Source: Haematospirillum sp. H1815
GTDB lineage: Bacteria > Pseudomonadota > Alphaproteobacteria > Rhodospirillales > Rhodospirillaceae
NCBI RefSeq assembly: GCF_012102705.1
Contig: NZ_JAAVTA010000015.1
Coordinates: 1 to 37,304, forward strand
Direction of reading: 5' to 3'
DNA length: 37,304 bases
The translations under genes and the position numbers were made by a program. Below are positions 1 to 11,618 of this stretch, in pieces (the stretch's first letter is position 1; each line of letters begins with the position of its first letter). The notes under the pieces were generated by a model. That model was not told the DNA's origin and did no database searches. It saw only the letters and a program-made list of their open reading frames with translations.

Positions 1-1341
1 GTTGTTGTGTACGACCTGGGCGGTGGCACGTTTGACGTTTCCATTCTGGAAATTGGTGATGGTGTTTTCGAGGTCAAGTCTACCAACGGTGATACGTTCT
101 TGGGGGGTGAGGACTTCGATGCCCGGATCATCGGTTATCTGGCAGACGAATTCAAAAAGGAGCAGGGCATTGACCTGCGCCAGGATCGCTTGGCTCTCCA
201 GCGTTTGAAGGAAGCTGCCGAGAAAGCAAAAATAGAGCTTTCGTCAACGGCGCAGACCGAAGTGAACCTGCCCTTCATTACGGCGGATGCCAGTGGTCCG
301 AAGCACCTGAATGTCAAGTTGACCCGTTCCAAGCTGGAATCCCTTGTTGAGGACCTGATCGAGCGGACTATAGAGCCTTGCCGCAAGGCGCTGGCTGATG
401 CTGACCTGAAAGCTGGTGATATTGCCGAAGTTATCTTGGTCGGTGGTATGACCCGCATGCCGAAGGTGCAGGAAGTGGTGGAGCGCTTCTTCGGTCGTAA
501 GCCGCACAAGGGCGTGAACCCTGATGAAGTTGTTGCCATCGGTGCGGCTATTCAGGGCGGTGTCCTGAAGGGTGAGGTCAAGGACGTTCTTCTTCTGGAT
601 GTGACCCCACTGTCTTTGGGAATTGAAACGTTGGGTGGTGTATTTACCCGCCTGATTGATCGGAATACAACGGTTCCGACCCGGAAGTCCCAGACGTTCT
701 CCACGGCCGAGGACAACCAGAATGCCGTGACTATTCGCGTGTTCCAAGGTGAGCGCGAGATGGCGGCTGACAACAAGATGCTGGGTCAGTTTGACTTGGT
801 TGGTATTCCTGCCGCACCGCGTGGTGTCCCGCAGATCGAGGTAACGTTTGATATTGATGCCAATGGTATTGTCAACGTTTCGGCCAAGGATAAGGCAACC
901 AACAAGGAACAGGCGATTCGTATCCAGGCTTCCGGTGGTTTGTCGGAAAGTGACATCGAGCGCATGGTCAAGGAGGCCGAGGCAAATGCCGAGGCCGACA
1001 AGAAGCGCCGTGAGGTTATTGATGCCCGTAATCATGCCGATGGCCTCATCCATCAGGTTGAGAAGGACCTGAAAGAGCATGGCGACAAGATCGATGCTTC
1101 CCTGCGGTCCCAGATTGAGGCAGATATTGCTGCTGCGCGTGCGGTTCTTGATGGTGATGATGCTGCGGCGCTTAAGGCTGCAACAGAGACCCTTATGCAA
1201 TCTTCCATGAAGCTGGGTGAGGCTATGTACAAGGCCCAGCAGGCGTCTTCTGGTAGTGCCGAGGGTGCTGCTGCGGGTCAGAAGGACGACGGTGTCGTCG
1301 ATGCTGATTTTGAGGAAGTGGACGACTCAAAGGGCAAGTAA
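1..1341 (+). CDS. dnaK: Chaperone DnaK (Hsp70), C-terminal part, cut by window start
   Basis: This is the Hsp70 chaperone, which binds exposed hydrophobic peptide segments in an ATP-dependent cycle with DnaJ and GrpE in the cytoplasm. The frame is open from base 1. The first visible residues include the conserved [11 protein letters not shown] phosphate-binding motif, so roughly 190 N-terminal residues lie outside the window. The nucleotide-binding domain continues to about residue 195 of the visible part ([14 protein letters not shown]). The beta substrate-binding domain follows ([14 protein letters not shown], from about residue 200), then the helical lid. The tail is acidic and ends in [13 protein letters not shown], the usual bacterial DnaK C-terminus. 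dnaJ follows 134 bp downstream on the same strand, which supports a dnaKJ operon. The heat-shock promoter would be upstream of the window. Confidence 0.98.
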   Translation, partial: VVVYDLGGGTFDVSILEIGDGVFEVKSTNGDTFLGGEDFDARIIGYLADEFKKEQGIDLRQDRLALQRLKEAAEKAKIELSSTAQTEVNLPFITADASGPKHLNVKLTRSKLESLVEDLIERTIEPCRKALADADLKAGDIAEVILVGGMTRMPKVQEVVERFFGRKPHKGVNPDEVVAIGAAIQGGVLKGEVKDVLLLDVTPLSLGIETLGGVFTRLIDRNTTVPTRKSQTFSTAEDNQNAVTIRVFQGEREMAADNKMLGQFDLVGIPAAPRGVPQIEVTFDIDANGIVNVSAKDKATNKEQAIRIQASGGLSESDIERMVKEAEANAEADKKRREVIDARNHADGLIHQVEKDLKEHGDKIDASLRSQIEADIAAARAVLDGDDAAALKAATETLMQSSMKLGEAMYKAQQASSGSAEGAAAGQKDDGVVDADFEEVDDSKGK

Positions 1342-1406
1342 GGCTATATCTCTGAGTCCGGGATTTCCGGCACAATGAAGCGGCGTCAGCCGTTATGGAG
1401 TGACTT

Positions 1407-1455
1407 CGACTGCCCCGCACACGCCCCAGTGGCTGTTTTGTGTGCGGGGCAGTCG
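1407..1455 (+). promoter_or_regulatory. Perfect 16-bp hairpin between dnaK and dnaJ
   Basis: Bases 1407-1422 (CGACTGCCCCGCACAC) are exactly complementary to 1440-1455, with a 17-nt loop. The 3' arm ends only 20 nt before the dnaJ ATG and is not followed by a T run. It is therefore unlikely to be a simple intrinsic terminator. It more plausibly stabilises dnaK mRNA after processing, or lowers dnaJ expression relative to dnaK. That role is inferred; the pairing is seen directly. Confidence 0.75.
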
Positions 1456-1475
1456 TCCCTGTACAGGGCGAGCCA

Positions 1476-2603
1476 ATGAGCAGAAAAAGGGATTATTACG
1501 AGATTCTTGGCGTCAGCCAGGATGCGGATGCCGGGGCAATAAAGAAGGCCTATCGGTTGCGGGCCAAAGACTGCCACCCTGACTTATTTCCGGGTGACGA
1601 CAAGGCTGCAGAGTCTTTTCGTGAGCTGACTGAAGCTTATGAAGTGCTGCAGGATGCCCAGAAACGCGCAGCGTATGATCGCTTCGGTCATGATGCCTTT
1701 TCACAGGGTGGCGGTGGGGCGTCCGGCTTTGGCGGTTTTGATTTTGGCGGCGGCTTTGCCGACATTATCGATGAAGTTTTCGGCAACTTTGCCGGTCGTC
1801 AGCGCGGGGGGCCTTCCCGTGGCGCCGATGTTCGCTATGACATGTCCATAACCCTGGAAGAGGCTTTTCTGGGTAAGACCGCCACGATCACTCTTTCCAC
1901 GGCAACGTCTTGTGGAACCTGCAAGGGCAGTGGTGCCAAGCCAGGAACAACACCGACAACGTGCTCCACGTGTCGTGGCCAGGGGCGTATACGGGTCCAG
2001 CAGGGCATGTTTTTGGTTGAGAGAACGTGTTCGTCGTGCCATGGGCGGGGAAAGACGATCACCGATCCTTGTTCTTCCTGCCGTGGTTCCGGGCGCGAAA
2101 ATCGGGAGCGTACCCTCGAGGTCAAGATTCCACCGGGTGTCGAGGATGGAACGCGCATTCGGTTGTCGGGTGAAGGGGAAGCCGGGATGCTGGGTGCACC
2201 GTCCGGTGATCTTTATATTTTCCTGACCATTCGTCCACATCGTATCTTCCAGCGCGAGGGTGCTGATATCTACTGCAGGGTGCCGATCACCATGACAACA
2301 GCCGCCCTGGGTGGCAACATAGAGGTTCCTTCCATTGATGGTGGCCGCGCACGGGTTACGATTCCGGCCGGAACCCAGTCCGGTAATCAGTTCCGGCTGC
2401 GTAACAAGGGGATGAGCGTCCTGCGTAGTCCGAAACGTGGGGATATGATTGTTCATGCCCAGGTTGAAACTCCTGTCAACCTGACCGATGAGCAGAAAGA
2501 CCTTCTGCGTCGTTTCGATGAAGCGGGTGGAGGCGAGACCAGCCCCGAGAGCACAGGATTCTTTCGCAGGATCCGGGAACTTTGGGATGATCTGACCGAT
2601 TGA
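1476..2603 (+). CDS. dnaJ: Chaperone protein DnaJ (Hsp40)
   Basis: DnaJ is the co-chaperone that delivers substrates to DnaK and stimulates its ATPase. The 375-residue length is normal for type I DnaJ. The J domain starts MSRKRDYYEILGV and carries the essential HPD at residues 34-36. A Gly/Phe-rich linker follows (GGGGASGFGGFDFGGGF, about residues 76-95). Four CxxCxGxG zinc-binding repeats lie at about residues 145-215 (CGTCKGSG, CSTCRGQG, CSSCHGRG, CSSCRGSG). The C-terminal substrate-binding domains are complete. The frame is open upstream to 1440, but I chose the ATG at 1476 because the J domain begins there and the upstream codons fall inside the intergenic hairpin. It is second gene of the dnaKJ operon, and a terminator follows. 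Confidence 0.97.
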   Translation: MSRKRDYYEILGVSQDADAGAIKKAYRLRAKDCHPDLFPGDDKAAESFRELTEAYEVLQDAQKRAAYDRFGHDAFSQGGGGASGFGGFDFGGGFADIIDEVFGNFAGRQRGGPSRGADVRYDMSITLEEAFLGKTATITLSTATSCGTCKGSGAKPGTTPTTCSTCRGQGRIRVQQGMFLVERTCSSCHGRGKTITDPCSSCRGSGRENRERTLEVKIPPGVEDGTRIRLSGEGEAGMLGAPSGDLYIFLTIRPHRIFQREGADIYCRVPITMTTAALGGNIEVPSIDGGRARVTIPAGTQSGNQFRLRNKGMSVLRSPKRGDMIVHAQVETPVNLTDEQKDLLRRFDEAGGGETSPESTGFFRRIRELWDDLTD

Positions 2604-2639
2604 TGACTGGTCTGTGTCCGTGGAGTTTTCCGCCCGGTC

Positions 2640-2680
2640 AAAGCCGTGTTCCCGCCTTCCCGGCAGGAACACGGCTTTTC
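2640..2680 (+). terminator. Rho-independent terminator after dnaJ
   Basis: AAAGCCGTGTTCC (from 2640) pairs with GGAACACGGCTTT (2666-2678) around a short GC-rich loop. A TTTTCTG tail follows directly. It lies 37 nt after the dnaJ stop and ends the dnaKJ transcript. The 226 bp from 2681 to the next start hold only a small weak hairpin (2762-2778) and no convincing promoter or gene. Confidence 0.88.
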
Positions 2681-2906
2681 TGCCTTTCTAGCCCTGAAAG
2701 AGTTACGGAACCCGGGTATCTGTGGGGCTTGTGTTTTATTTTGCAGGTATAGTGATTTTGCCCCGGTTTATAGCCGGGTGGGTCGCTTGTACCCTTGTCC
2801 CTGTTTGTATTGCCTTTTGTCCTGGTGACAGGGTGCGGGACAGGGTGGAAGCCTTTTGGGCAGTACATGAGGAATGGCGTTACAGGTGTCCTGACAGGAG
2901 TAAACC

Positions 2907-4487
2907 ATGTCCGAGCATCCAAAGAAAACGACAATCGCCGTGAAGCTGATTGCCGTGATTGCTTCCGTGGTTTCAGGGTTCCTGATTATTTCAACCGTTG
3001 CCAGCGTCATTGTAACAGACCGCCTGATGGGCAAGGCTGTGGATACCCGTGCTTCTCTGGTTGCCAACCTTCAGGCTGCAGCCATGGTTCAGCCGATCTG
3101 GGATTTCAATCTTGAGGTTCTGCAGCAGCTGACCAACGCCCTTGCGGCCGATCCGGATTTTGAGGCTGCCTGGGTCACGGATGATACGGGCAAGGTTCTC
3201 AGCAAGAAGATGGCCGGAGATATAGACTATACAACTCTTGAACAGGATGCTTTGCCATCCAGTGTCTCCATGATCCACCAGTCGGTTGTTCGGGAAGACA
3301 AGCAGATTGCCACCCTGCATATCGTTGTCAGCGACCATTCCAAGCAAGCAGCCCGCCAGAGTGCGATTTTTTCCGGTGTTGTGATCATTATCCTCAGCAA
3401 CCTGATCCTGGTTGTTATTCTCTTTGCCATTATTCGGCAGATCACCCGTCCCTTGGTTGATATTGCTGCCGTCATCGATGAGCTGGCGGCTGATCGACTG
3501 GACGTTGAGGTTCCCCACAAGGAACGTACCGATGAAATTGGCTCCATTGCATCTGCTGTGGGGACATTCCAGCAGAATATGAAGCGCAACCGCGAGCTGG
3601 AACGCGAGGCGGAAGAAGCCCGCGAGCAACGCCGCCAGAGAACAGCCCTGCGCGAGAAACTTACAGCAGCTTTTGATACGGCCGTAAGCTCCATGTTACA
3701 GACCCTTTCAGGCAGTGCGGAGGAAGTCTTCGGGTCCTCGGATACCCTGCAGCAGGCAGCGGATCGTACCCGTGACGAGAGCCAGGCCGTCAATCATTCT
3801 GCCGAGCAGGCCTCCCTGGATATTGAGGCTGTGGCAACGGCAGCGGAAGAACTGGGAGCCTCCATTGGTGAAATCAGCCGTCAGGTCGAGGACAGCACCC
3901 ACATCACGGCCGATGCGGTACGGGGGATTGAAGGTGCAGCCAAGACCATGGGTATCCTGTCAGAAGCAACAGGGCGGATTGGTGAGATTGTCAACCTGAT
4001 TACGGATATCGCCAGTCAGACCAACCTCCTTGCCTTGAATGCAACGATCGAGGCGGCCCGCGCCGGTGAGGCCGGCAAGGGGTTTGCCGTTGTCGCCAAC
4101 GAGGTCAAGAGCCTGGCAAACCAGACAACCCGTGCCACAGACGAAATTGCCCGTCAGATTACGGCTGTCCAGAAAGCATCGGGGGATGTCAGCTCGGCCA
4201 TTCGCCAAGCTGTGGGGACCATTCATTCAGTGGACGCGGTTGTTGCCAATATTGCTTCGGCTGTTGAGGAACAGGGTGCGGCAACGCGCGAGATTGCCCG
4301 CGCTGTGGGTGGTGTTGCTGCGGGGAACCGCAGTATCGTCGACCGTATCGGGGAAGTGTCTACAGCGGCAGCCAAGACAGGCGACATGTCTTCCAGCATG
4401 TACCGTGTTGCCGAAGGGCTGAAAAGCGAAACGGAGAACCTGCGCGACTGTGTCGAGAAGTTCTTGCTGGACATGCGTTCCGCATGA
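2907..4487 (+). CDS. Methyl-accepting chemotaxis protein
   Basis: This is an inner-membrane chemoreceptor that signals through CheW/CheA to the flagellar motor. The 526 residues begin after a good ribosome site (AGGAG, 6 nt before the ATG). A first membrane helix spans about residues 11-32 and a short periplasmic sensor about 33-150. A second membrane helix spans about 153-175 ([19 protein letters not shown]), followed by a HAMP linker (about 175-230). The cytoplasmic signalling coiled coil carries the conserved hairpin tip [21 protein letters not shown] at about residues 366-386. The sensor is about 120 residues, and I do not recognise its ligand class. The C-terminus (FLLDMRSA) has no CheR-binding pentapeptide. 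The stop overlaps the start of the next gene, a periplasmic binding protein, which may present ligand to this receptor. Confidence 0.93.
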   Translation: MSEHPKKTTIAVKLIAVIASVVSGFLIISTVASVIVTDRLMGKAVDTRASLVANLQAAAMVQPIWDFNLEVLQQLTNALAADPDFEAAWVTDDTGKVLSKKMAGDIDYTTLEQDALPSSVSMIHQSVVREDKQIATLHIVVSDHSKQAARQSAIFSGVVIIILSNLILVVILFAIIRQITRPLVDIAAVIDELAADRLDVEVPHKERTDEIGSIASAVGTFQQNMKRNRELEREAEEAREQRRQRTALREKLTAAFDTAVSSMLQTLSGSAEEVFGSSDTLQQAADRTRDESQAVNHSAEQASLDIEAVATAAEELGASIGEISRQVEDSTHITADAVRGIEGAAKTMGILSEATGRIGEIVNLITDIASQTNLLALNATIEAARAGEAGKGFAVVANEVKSLANQTTRATDEIARQITAVQKASGDVSSAIRQAVGTIHSVDAVVANIASAVEEQGAATREIARAVGGVAAGNRSIVDRIGEVSTAAAKTGDMSSSMYRVAEGLKSETENLRDCVEKFLLDMRSA

Positions 4488-5275
4488 GCAGGCGAGGTGG
4501 GGACAAGACACAGGTCAGGCATGGCTCTGCCGTTCGTGCGTGTGCCATCACCCTGTTATCCTGCACATTTCTTCTTATGGCCCCGGTATCCCGGGCCGGT
4601 GAGCTGCGGCTCAGCACCTTGGAATGGCCTCCCTATACCGGCGAGGCCTTGCCCGGTGCCGGTGCGGCTGCGGTTGTTTTGCAAGAGGCAGCCAAGCATG
4701 CTGGAGATACCTTCAGTACAGCCTTCTATCCTTGGCAACGGGCTGTTCGCATAGGGTTGGAGAGTCCTGGGTATGTTGGTTACTTCCCGGAGTATATGTC
4801 CCGGAATCTGGACAATCAGTGCCTGTTCAGCAAGCCGATTGGCATTGGTCCCTTGGGGTTTGCACAGCGCAGGGACAGGCCGTTGTTATGGAATACGCTG
4901 GATGATCTTGTATCGGTACCGATTGGCACTGTTTCGGGCTATGTCAATACAGCTGACTTCGATGCCCGGGTAGCTGCTGGCCGCCTGAGTACGGATACAG
5001 CGATTGATGACGTCAGTAACTTGCGCAAGGTTATTGCAAAAAGGATTGTGGCTGCTGTGGTTGACCATAACGTGATGGCCTATCTGCTGAAAACAGACTC
5101 ATCCCTGATTACGGAAGGGGATGTCCTGGAATTCAACAGCCGGCTTCTTGAGAACAAGACCTTGCACGTGTGTTTCCGTAAGACGGACGAAGGGGAAGCG
5201 GCCCGTGCCCGCCTGGATGCGGCCCTGTCTGCCCTAGATGTCTCGACGATTTTTGAGAAAGCCTTGGTGTTCTAA
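4484..5275 (+). CDS. Periplasmic solute-binding protein, family 3 (amino-acid-type)
   Basis: This 263-residue exported protein looks like a family 3 extracellular solute-binding protein. An N-terminal signal sequence ([20 protein letters not shown]) ends near residue 38. The mature start, [15 protein letters not shown], is the typical first strand of this fold. Later segments such as [17 protein letters not shown] and [11 protein letters not shown] fit the second lobe. No ABC permease or ATPase is adjacent. Instead the ATG overlaps the stop of the upstream chemoreceptor as ATGA, so the two are probably translationally coupled. I infer that the protein acts as a ligand-binding partner of that receptor rather than in transport. 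The stop codon overlaps the stop of the convergent penicillin-binding protein gene. The ligand cannot be assigned. Confidence 0.8.
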   Translation: MSRRGGDKTQVRHGSAVRACAITLLSCTFLLMAPVSRAGELRLSTLEWPPYTGEALPGAGAAAVVLQEAAKHAGDTFSTAFYPWQRAVRIGLESPGYVGYFPEYMSRNLDNQCLFSKPIGIGPLGFAQRRDRPLLWNTLDDLVSVPIGTVSGYVNTADFDARVAAGRLSTDTAIDDVSNLRKVIAKRIVAAVVDHNVMAYLLKTDSSLITEGDVLEFNSRLLENKTLHVCFRKTDEGEAARARLDAALSALDVSTIFEKALVF

Positions 5276-7338
5276 CGGCGTCCGAACATGTCCTGCAGGC
5301 GGTCTATCTCATCAGCGGGTGTCCAGGTTGCCGGGGGTGTCTCGTCCCGGTCATGATCCGGGTCCGAAGAGGATCGTGACGATGGTATCGGGCGTGCGGG
5401 CAGGCCGCGGTGAATGTCCTCCATGACCTGTTTCCACACCTGTGCAGGCAGGGTTCCTCCCGTAACCCGCTTCATCGGGCTGTTGTCGTCATTACCAATC
5501 CAGACACCGGTTACATAATCTGCTGTATAGCCAAGATAGAGGGCATCGCGGTAGGTCTGGCTGGTGCCTGTCTTGGCCCCTGCCGGCCGGTCAAGAGTTG
5601 CGGCTTTTCCAGTTCCCCAGGACAGGACACCACCAAGAAGCTGGTTCATCTGCGCCACAACATTCGGGCGTATAACGCGTGTACCGGCTGTACCGATGCG
5701 TTCGTAAAGGACTTGTCCATCCCGCGTGGTGATATCAAGGATGGAATACGGATAGGCGGCCATGCCTCCATTCGCCAGGGGAGCATAGGCAGCGGTCATG
5801 GCCAGCAGGGTGTTGTCTTCTGTTCCCAGGGCCATGGCCGGGCTTTCTTCCCCGACGCGGGATACGGAAAGGCCCAGTCGGCGGGCTGTGCGTGCCACGG
5901 TGCGTAGACCTGTTTTCATGGCAACCCGGACAGCAACCGTATTGATCGAGCGGGCGACAGCCTCGCGTACCGTGACATCTCCGCGGAATTGGCGGTCAAA
6001 GTTCTGCGGCGACCAGTTGCGGATCGTCAGGGGTTCATCCTGAATGATGTCATCAGGTGAAAGACCCTGTTCCAGAGCCGCGAGATATACAAATGTCTTG
6101 AACGATGATCCGGGTTGCCGGGTTGCTTGCGTTGCCCGGTTGTACTGACTGGTACTGTAGTCCGTTCCGCCCACAATGGCGCGTACAGCCCCATGCGGGC
6201 TCATGACCACAACAGCCCCCTGCGTGGCGTGGCGTGCTGCGCCGTATTGGTTCAGTACAGCATTCAGTGCATGCTCTGCACTTTTCTGGGTTTGTTTGTT
6301 GAGCGTTGTTCTTACAACAAGGTCGGTATCGACCGTGCCGACCAGGTCATCGAGTTGATCCAGGACAAAGTCACTGAAATACCGCCCGGTATGACTGCGG
6401 GGTGGCAGTGAAGCCAGATAGCGTTCCCCTTCAGACGAGGCGTGTTCGGCCTGCGCTTGTGTCAGAACGCCCGACGCGACCATGGACTGGAGGACAGTTC
6501 TGGCCCGTGCATGGGCATTGGCCTTGTTATTTTCAGGGTTATAGCGGGATGGAGCTTTCAGCAACCCGGCCAGTACGGCGGCTTGATAGGGTGTGACATG
6601 GCGCGTGGACACTCCGAAGTATTTTCGGGCGGCAGCTTCCATGCCATAGGTCCCGGCACCCAGATATACGCGGTTCAGGTACAGGCTGAAGATCTGCTCC
6701 TTGCTGAAGGTCCATTCCAGCCACAGAGCGAGCATCAGCTCCTGGGCTTTACGTTTGAAGGTACGATCACGGGTCAGGAACAGATTCTTGGCGGTTTGCT
6801 GCGTAATAGTGGAGCCACCCTGTACGGTCTGTCCCGCCTGCCAGTTGGTCACTACGGCTCGTAAAAGTCCCAGAGGATCAATGCCCGGGTGACTGTAGAA
6901 CCGCCGATCCTCAATAGACATAACCGCTTCTGGTAGCCAGTGGGACATGGCATTGACCGGTACAACATCGCCATATTGGTCCCCATACGTTGCGACCAGG
7001 GCCCCGTTCTCATCGACAAGGGTAATGGAAGGCTTGCGGGTCATGGCTGCTGCGAGGTCAATCCGGGGCAGGTCGAGGGCGAACCAGCCCAGTATCAGGC
7101 CAACGACCATGCACCCCCACAGCATGATGCTCAGGGTCCAGCGTGTCAGGCGCCAGACAAGGGAGCGTGAACGGCGCGTATTCTTTTCCTTGCCGATTTT
7201 TCTTGGTTCTGGCCCTCTTCGTGCCGATCGCTTTGGCTTGGGTCCTGTGTTCTTTGCCTGCCTTGGCCGTTTTGCTGTCCGGAGCTTGCCGAATATTCTG
7301 GCCAGACTGCTGCCATAGGCCGCCCGCGATGACAGCAT
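5272..7338 (-). CDS. Class A penicillin-binding protein (bifunctional transglycosylase/transpeptidase, PBP1A-like)
   Basis: This enzyme polymerises lipid II into glycan strands and cross-links the peptides in the periplasm. A basic, lysine/arginine-rich cytoplasmic tail (about 60 residues) precedes one membrane helix (LSIMLWGCMVVGLILGWFAL). The glycosyltransferase family 51 domain follows, with the catalytic motif EDRRFYSHPGID (Glu at about 143) and the GGSTITQQ motif. The transpeptidase domain carries SSFK (Ser at about 411), SIN and KTGTS (Lys at about 589). The C-terminal tail is Ser/Pro/Asp-rich. The frame is open to 7542. I chose ATG 7338 because AGGA sits 5 nt upstream; an ATG at 7422 is possible and would add 28 residues. 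The interval 7339-7706 otherwise shows no gene. Confidence 0.94.
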   Translation of the reverse strand: MLSSRAAYGSSLARIFGKLRTAKRPRQAKNTGPKPKRSARRGPEPRKIGKEKNTRRSRSLVWRLTRWTLSIMLWGCMVVGLILGWFALDLPRIDLAAAMTRKPSITLVDENGALVATYGDQYGDVVPVNAMSHWLPEAVMSIEDRRFYSHPGIDPLGLLRAVVTNWQAGQTVQGGSTITQQTAKNLFLTRDRTFKRKAQELMLALWLEWTFSKEQIFSLYLNRVYLGAGTYGMEAAARKYFGVSTRHVTPYQAAVLAGLLKAPSRYNPENNKANAHARARTVLQSMVASGVLTQAQAEHASSEGERYLASLPPRSHTGRYFSDFVLDQLDDLVGTVDTDLVVRTTLNKQTQKSAEHALNAVLNQYGAARHATQGAVVVMSPHGAVRAIVGGTDYSTSQYNRATQATRQPGSSFKTFVYLAALEQGLSPDDIIQDEPLTIRNWSPQNFDRQFRGDVTVREAVARSINTVAVRVAMKTGLRTVARTARRLGLSVSRVGEESPAMALGTEDNTLLAMTAAYAPLANGGMAAYPYSILDITTRDGQVLYERIGTAGTRVIRPNVVAQMNQLLGGVLSWGTGKAATLDRPAGAKTGTSQTYRDALYLGYTADYVTGVWIGNDDNSPMKRVTGGTLPAQVWKQVMEDIHRGLPARPIPSSRSSSDPDHDRDETPPATWTPADEIDRLQDMFGRR

Positions 7339-7706
7339 ACGGTTCCTGATGTCATCCGGATCAAGGCAGATTCCGGGTGTTGCAGGGTCAGGAACGGGGC
7401 AGGGGCCAGAAGGAGACATCATATCCGGTTTTCTATGTGTTCCGGGTGGGAGAGGGCACAGAAAGGTCCCGGGACTACAAACTGTGACCGAAGCAAGGGC
7501 TTGATACCCGAGACAGAAGCCTGATGCAAAGGTATCCCCCACAGCTCCTGGTTACGCTTCTGTCAGGATCATGAAGTGACAGGATATTTTCTCCCCCGTA
7601 CTTGGGGCAATCGTATGGCTGTTTGTGCTGCAAGGTACGGAAATTGGCGAATCGTTGCTTTTTTTCTGCTATTCTGCCCTTCCATTCCCAAGGAGAGAAA
7701 GCCGCA

Positions 7707-7952
7707 ATGAAGACAGCGCCTGCCTTGATGATCAATCTGTCCGAGGATCTCTACCTGCGTCTGCAAGCTTTGGCGGAGGCTGGGCAGTGTCAGCTGGAAG
7801 AGTTGGTCTTCCGTGCTTGCGAAGACTTTGTCGAACGCGAGGAGGAGTTTCTCCAGGTTCGCGACACCCTGGAATCCGGTCAGGATATCCGGGTGACCGT
7901 TTGTGTCCCCAATGCTCCCCTTGGTGATGTTTCCCCGGTTCCGAAGGGATAG
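7707..7952 (+). CDS. Small ribbon-helix-helix-like protein (CopG/ParD type), no partner seen
   Basis: This is an 81-residue protein starting at an ATG preceded by a strong AAGGAGA ribosome site. The N-terminal part (PALMINLSEDLYLRLQALAEAGQCQLEELVFRACEDFVERE) has the short strand, then two amphipathic helices, typical of ribbon-helix-helix DNA-binding domains. The remainder is short and unstructured-looking. Such proteins usually act as dimeric repressors or antitoxins. Here there is no adjacent toxin gene: upstream is the divergent penicillin-binding protein and downstream is convergent gyrB. The family call rests on pattern only. It could also be a standalone regulator of unknown target. Confidence 0.62.
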   Translation: MKTAPALMINLSEDLYLRLQALAEAGQCQLEELVFRACEDFVEREEEFLQVRDTLESGQDIRVTVCVPNAPLGDVSPVPKG

Positions 7953-7991
7953 CGGTGTCAGCCGCCTCTCCCTCCGTTCCCGCGTTCTGGA

Positions 7992-10433
<2,442 letters not shown>

Positions 10434-10478
10434 TCACTTCGTCCTTGCTTTCCCCGCTGGCTGGCGGGGAGGGGTATT

Positions 10479-11618
10479 CTAGTGCAATTGGCCGTCAGAA
10501 ACGTCAAAAAACTGCGCCCGGTTCCCAAAGGGTTCAAACAGGGCCCGGTCTGTTCCGGTCAGCCATGCCTGGGCACCCAGTGCAATCAAGGCTTCATACA
10601 GGGCCTCGCGGCGCTGTGCATCCAGATGGGCGGCCACCTCATCCAGCAGCAGCAGTGGGGCTGTTCCCCGTTGTGCGCCCTGTATCCTGGCCTGGGCCAA
10701 CAGGATTGACAACAAAAGTGCCTTTTGTTCGCCGGTGGAGCATCGGGCAGCAGGCTGGTCATTGCTGTGGTTGTGTACCATCAGGTCAGTGCGGTGTGGT
10801 CCCTCGGCCGGCATTCCGGCACTTTCCCGGTGGCGGTTCTGGCACATATGCTGGCGGAAAAGATCCTCGACATCGGTTGCCGGGTGATCTTCCAGCAGGC
10901 TTTCAAGCCACCCGTTCAGCCCGAGATCGGGCCGGGGGAAGGGCGGCGCAACCCGTGACAAGGCCCGGTTCAGCCGTGTTATGATATCTTGCCGGGCTGC
11001 TGCTATGGCAACCCCGTGCGATGCCATGGTGTTCTCCAGCAGGGCTATCCAGGCAGGATCATTGACGTTGTCCCGCAGCAGACCGGTTCTTTGTCTCAGT
11101 GCTTTCTCATAGGCCGACAGGTGCCCGACATGTCCGGGATACAGTCCGAAGACCAAGCGATCCAGGAAACGACGTCGCCCCGATGGGCTTTCGGTAAACA
11201 GCCGGTCCATCGCCGGTGTCAACCAGACAATGGACACGATATCCCCCAGTTCGGTCTGGCTGCGGGCATTGATCCCGTTGATGCGCACAACCCGCCGATC
11301 CGAAGTGCCGGGATCCCTGCCGGTTCCCAGATCTACAGGACCATCGGCGGTGTGCACGGTTGCGGCAATACCCCAGCCCCCTTGCATGCCCATGGCGTGA
11401 CCACTGCGCGTGACGTCCTGTAGTCTGGCGCGACGAAGACCGCGACCAGGAGCCAGGAACGACAAGGCTTCCAGCAGATTGGTCTTTCCGGATCCATTCG
11501 GCCCGGTCAGAACAACTGGCGCCATTCCAGCTTCCAGTTGCAGACTGTTCCAACCGCGAAAATCAGTCAGGACCAAGCGGCTGACGCCAATGGCCGGAAA
11601 AAGGGACGCGTCAGACAC
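10479..11618 (-). CDS. recF: DNA replication and repair protein RecF
   Basis: RecF is an SMC-like ATPase that, with RecO and RecR, loads RecA at single-strand gaps. The 379 residues contain the Walker A motif TGPNGSGKTNLLEAL near residue 40. The C-terminal signature and Walker B region is ALLLSILLAQARI, then LLLLDEVAAHLDAQRR. The start is a GTG that overlaps the last 8 nt of dnaN, which indicates translational coupling. This dnaN-recF-gyrB order is the classic replication-region arrangement. Length and motifs are normal. Confidence 0.96.
   Translation of the reverse strand: MSDASLFPAIGVSRLVLTDFRGWNSLQLEAGMAPVVLTGPNGSGKTNLLEALSFLAPGRGLRRARLQDVTRSGHAMGMQGGWGIAATVHTADGPVDLGTGRDPGTSDRRVVRINGINARSQTELGDIVSIVWLTPAMDRLFTESPSGRRRFLDRLVFGLYPGHVGHLSAYEKALRQRTGLLRDNVNDPAWIALLENTMASHGVAIAAARQDIITRLNRALSRVAPPFPRPDLGLNGWLESLLEDHPATDVEDLFRQHMCQNRHRESAGMPAEGPHRTDLMVHNHSNDQPAARCSTGEQKALLLSILLAQARIQGAQRGTAPLLLLDEVAAHLDAQRREALYEALIALGAQAWLTGTDRALFEPFGNRAQFFDVSDGQLH

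Noticed and set aside
244-1200. 318-codon open frame antisense to dnaK
   Set aside because: It is a shadow of a highly conserved gene, with no family resemblance.
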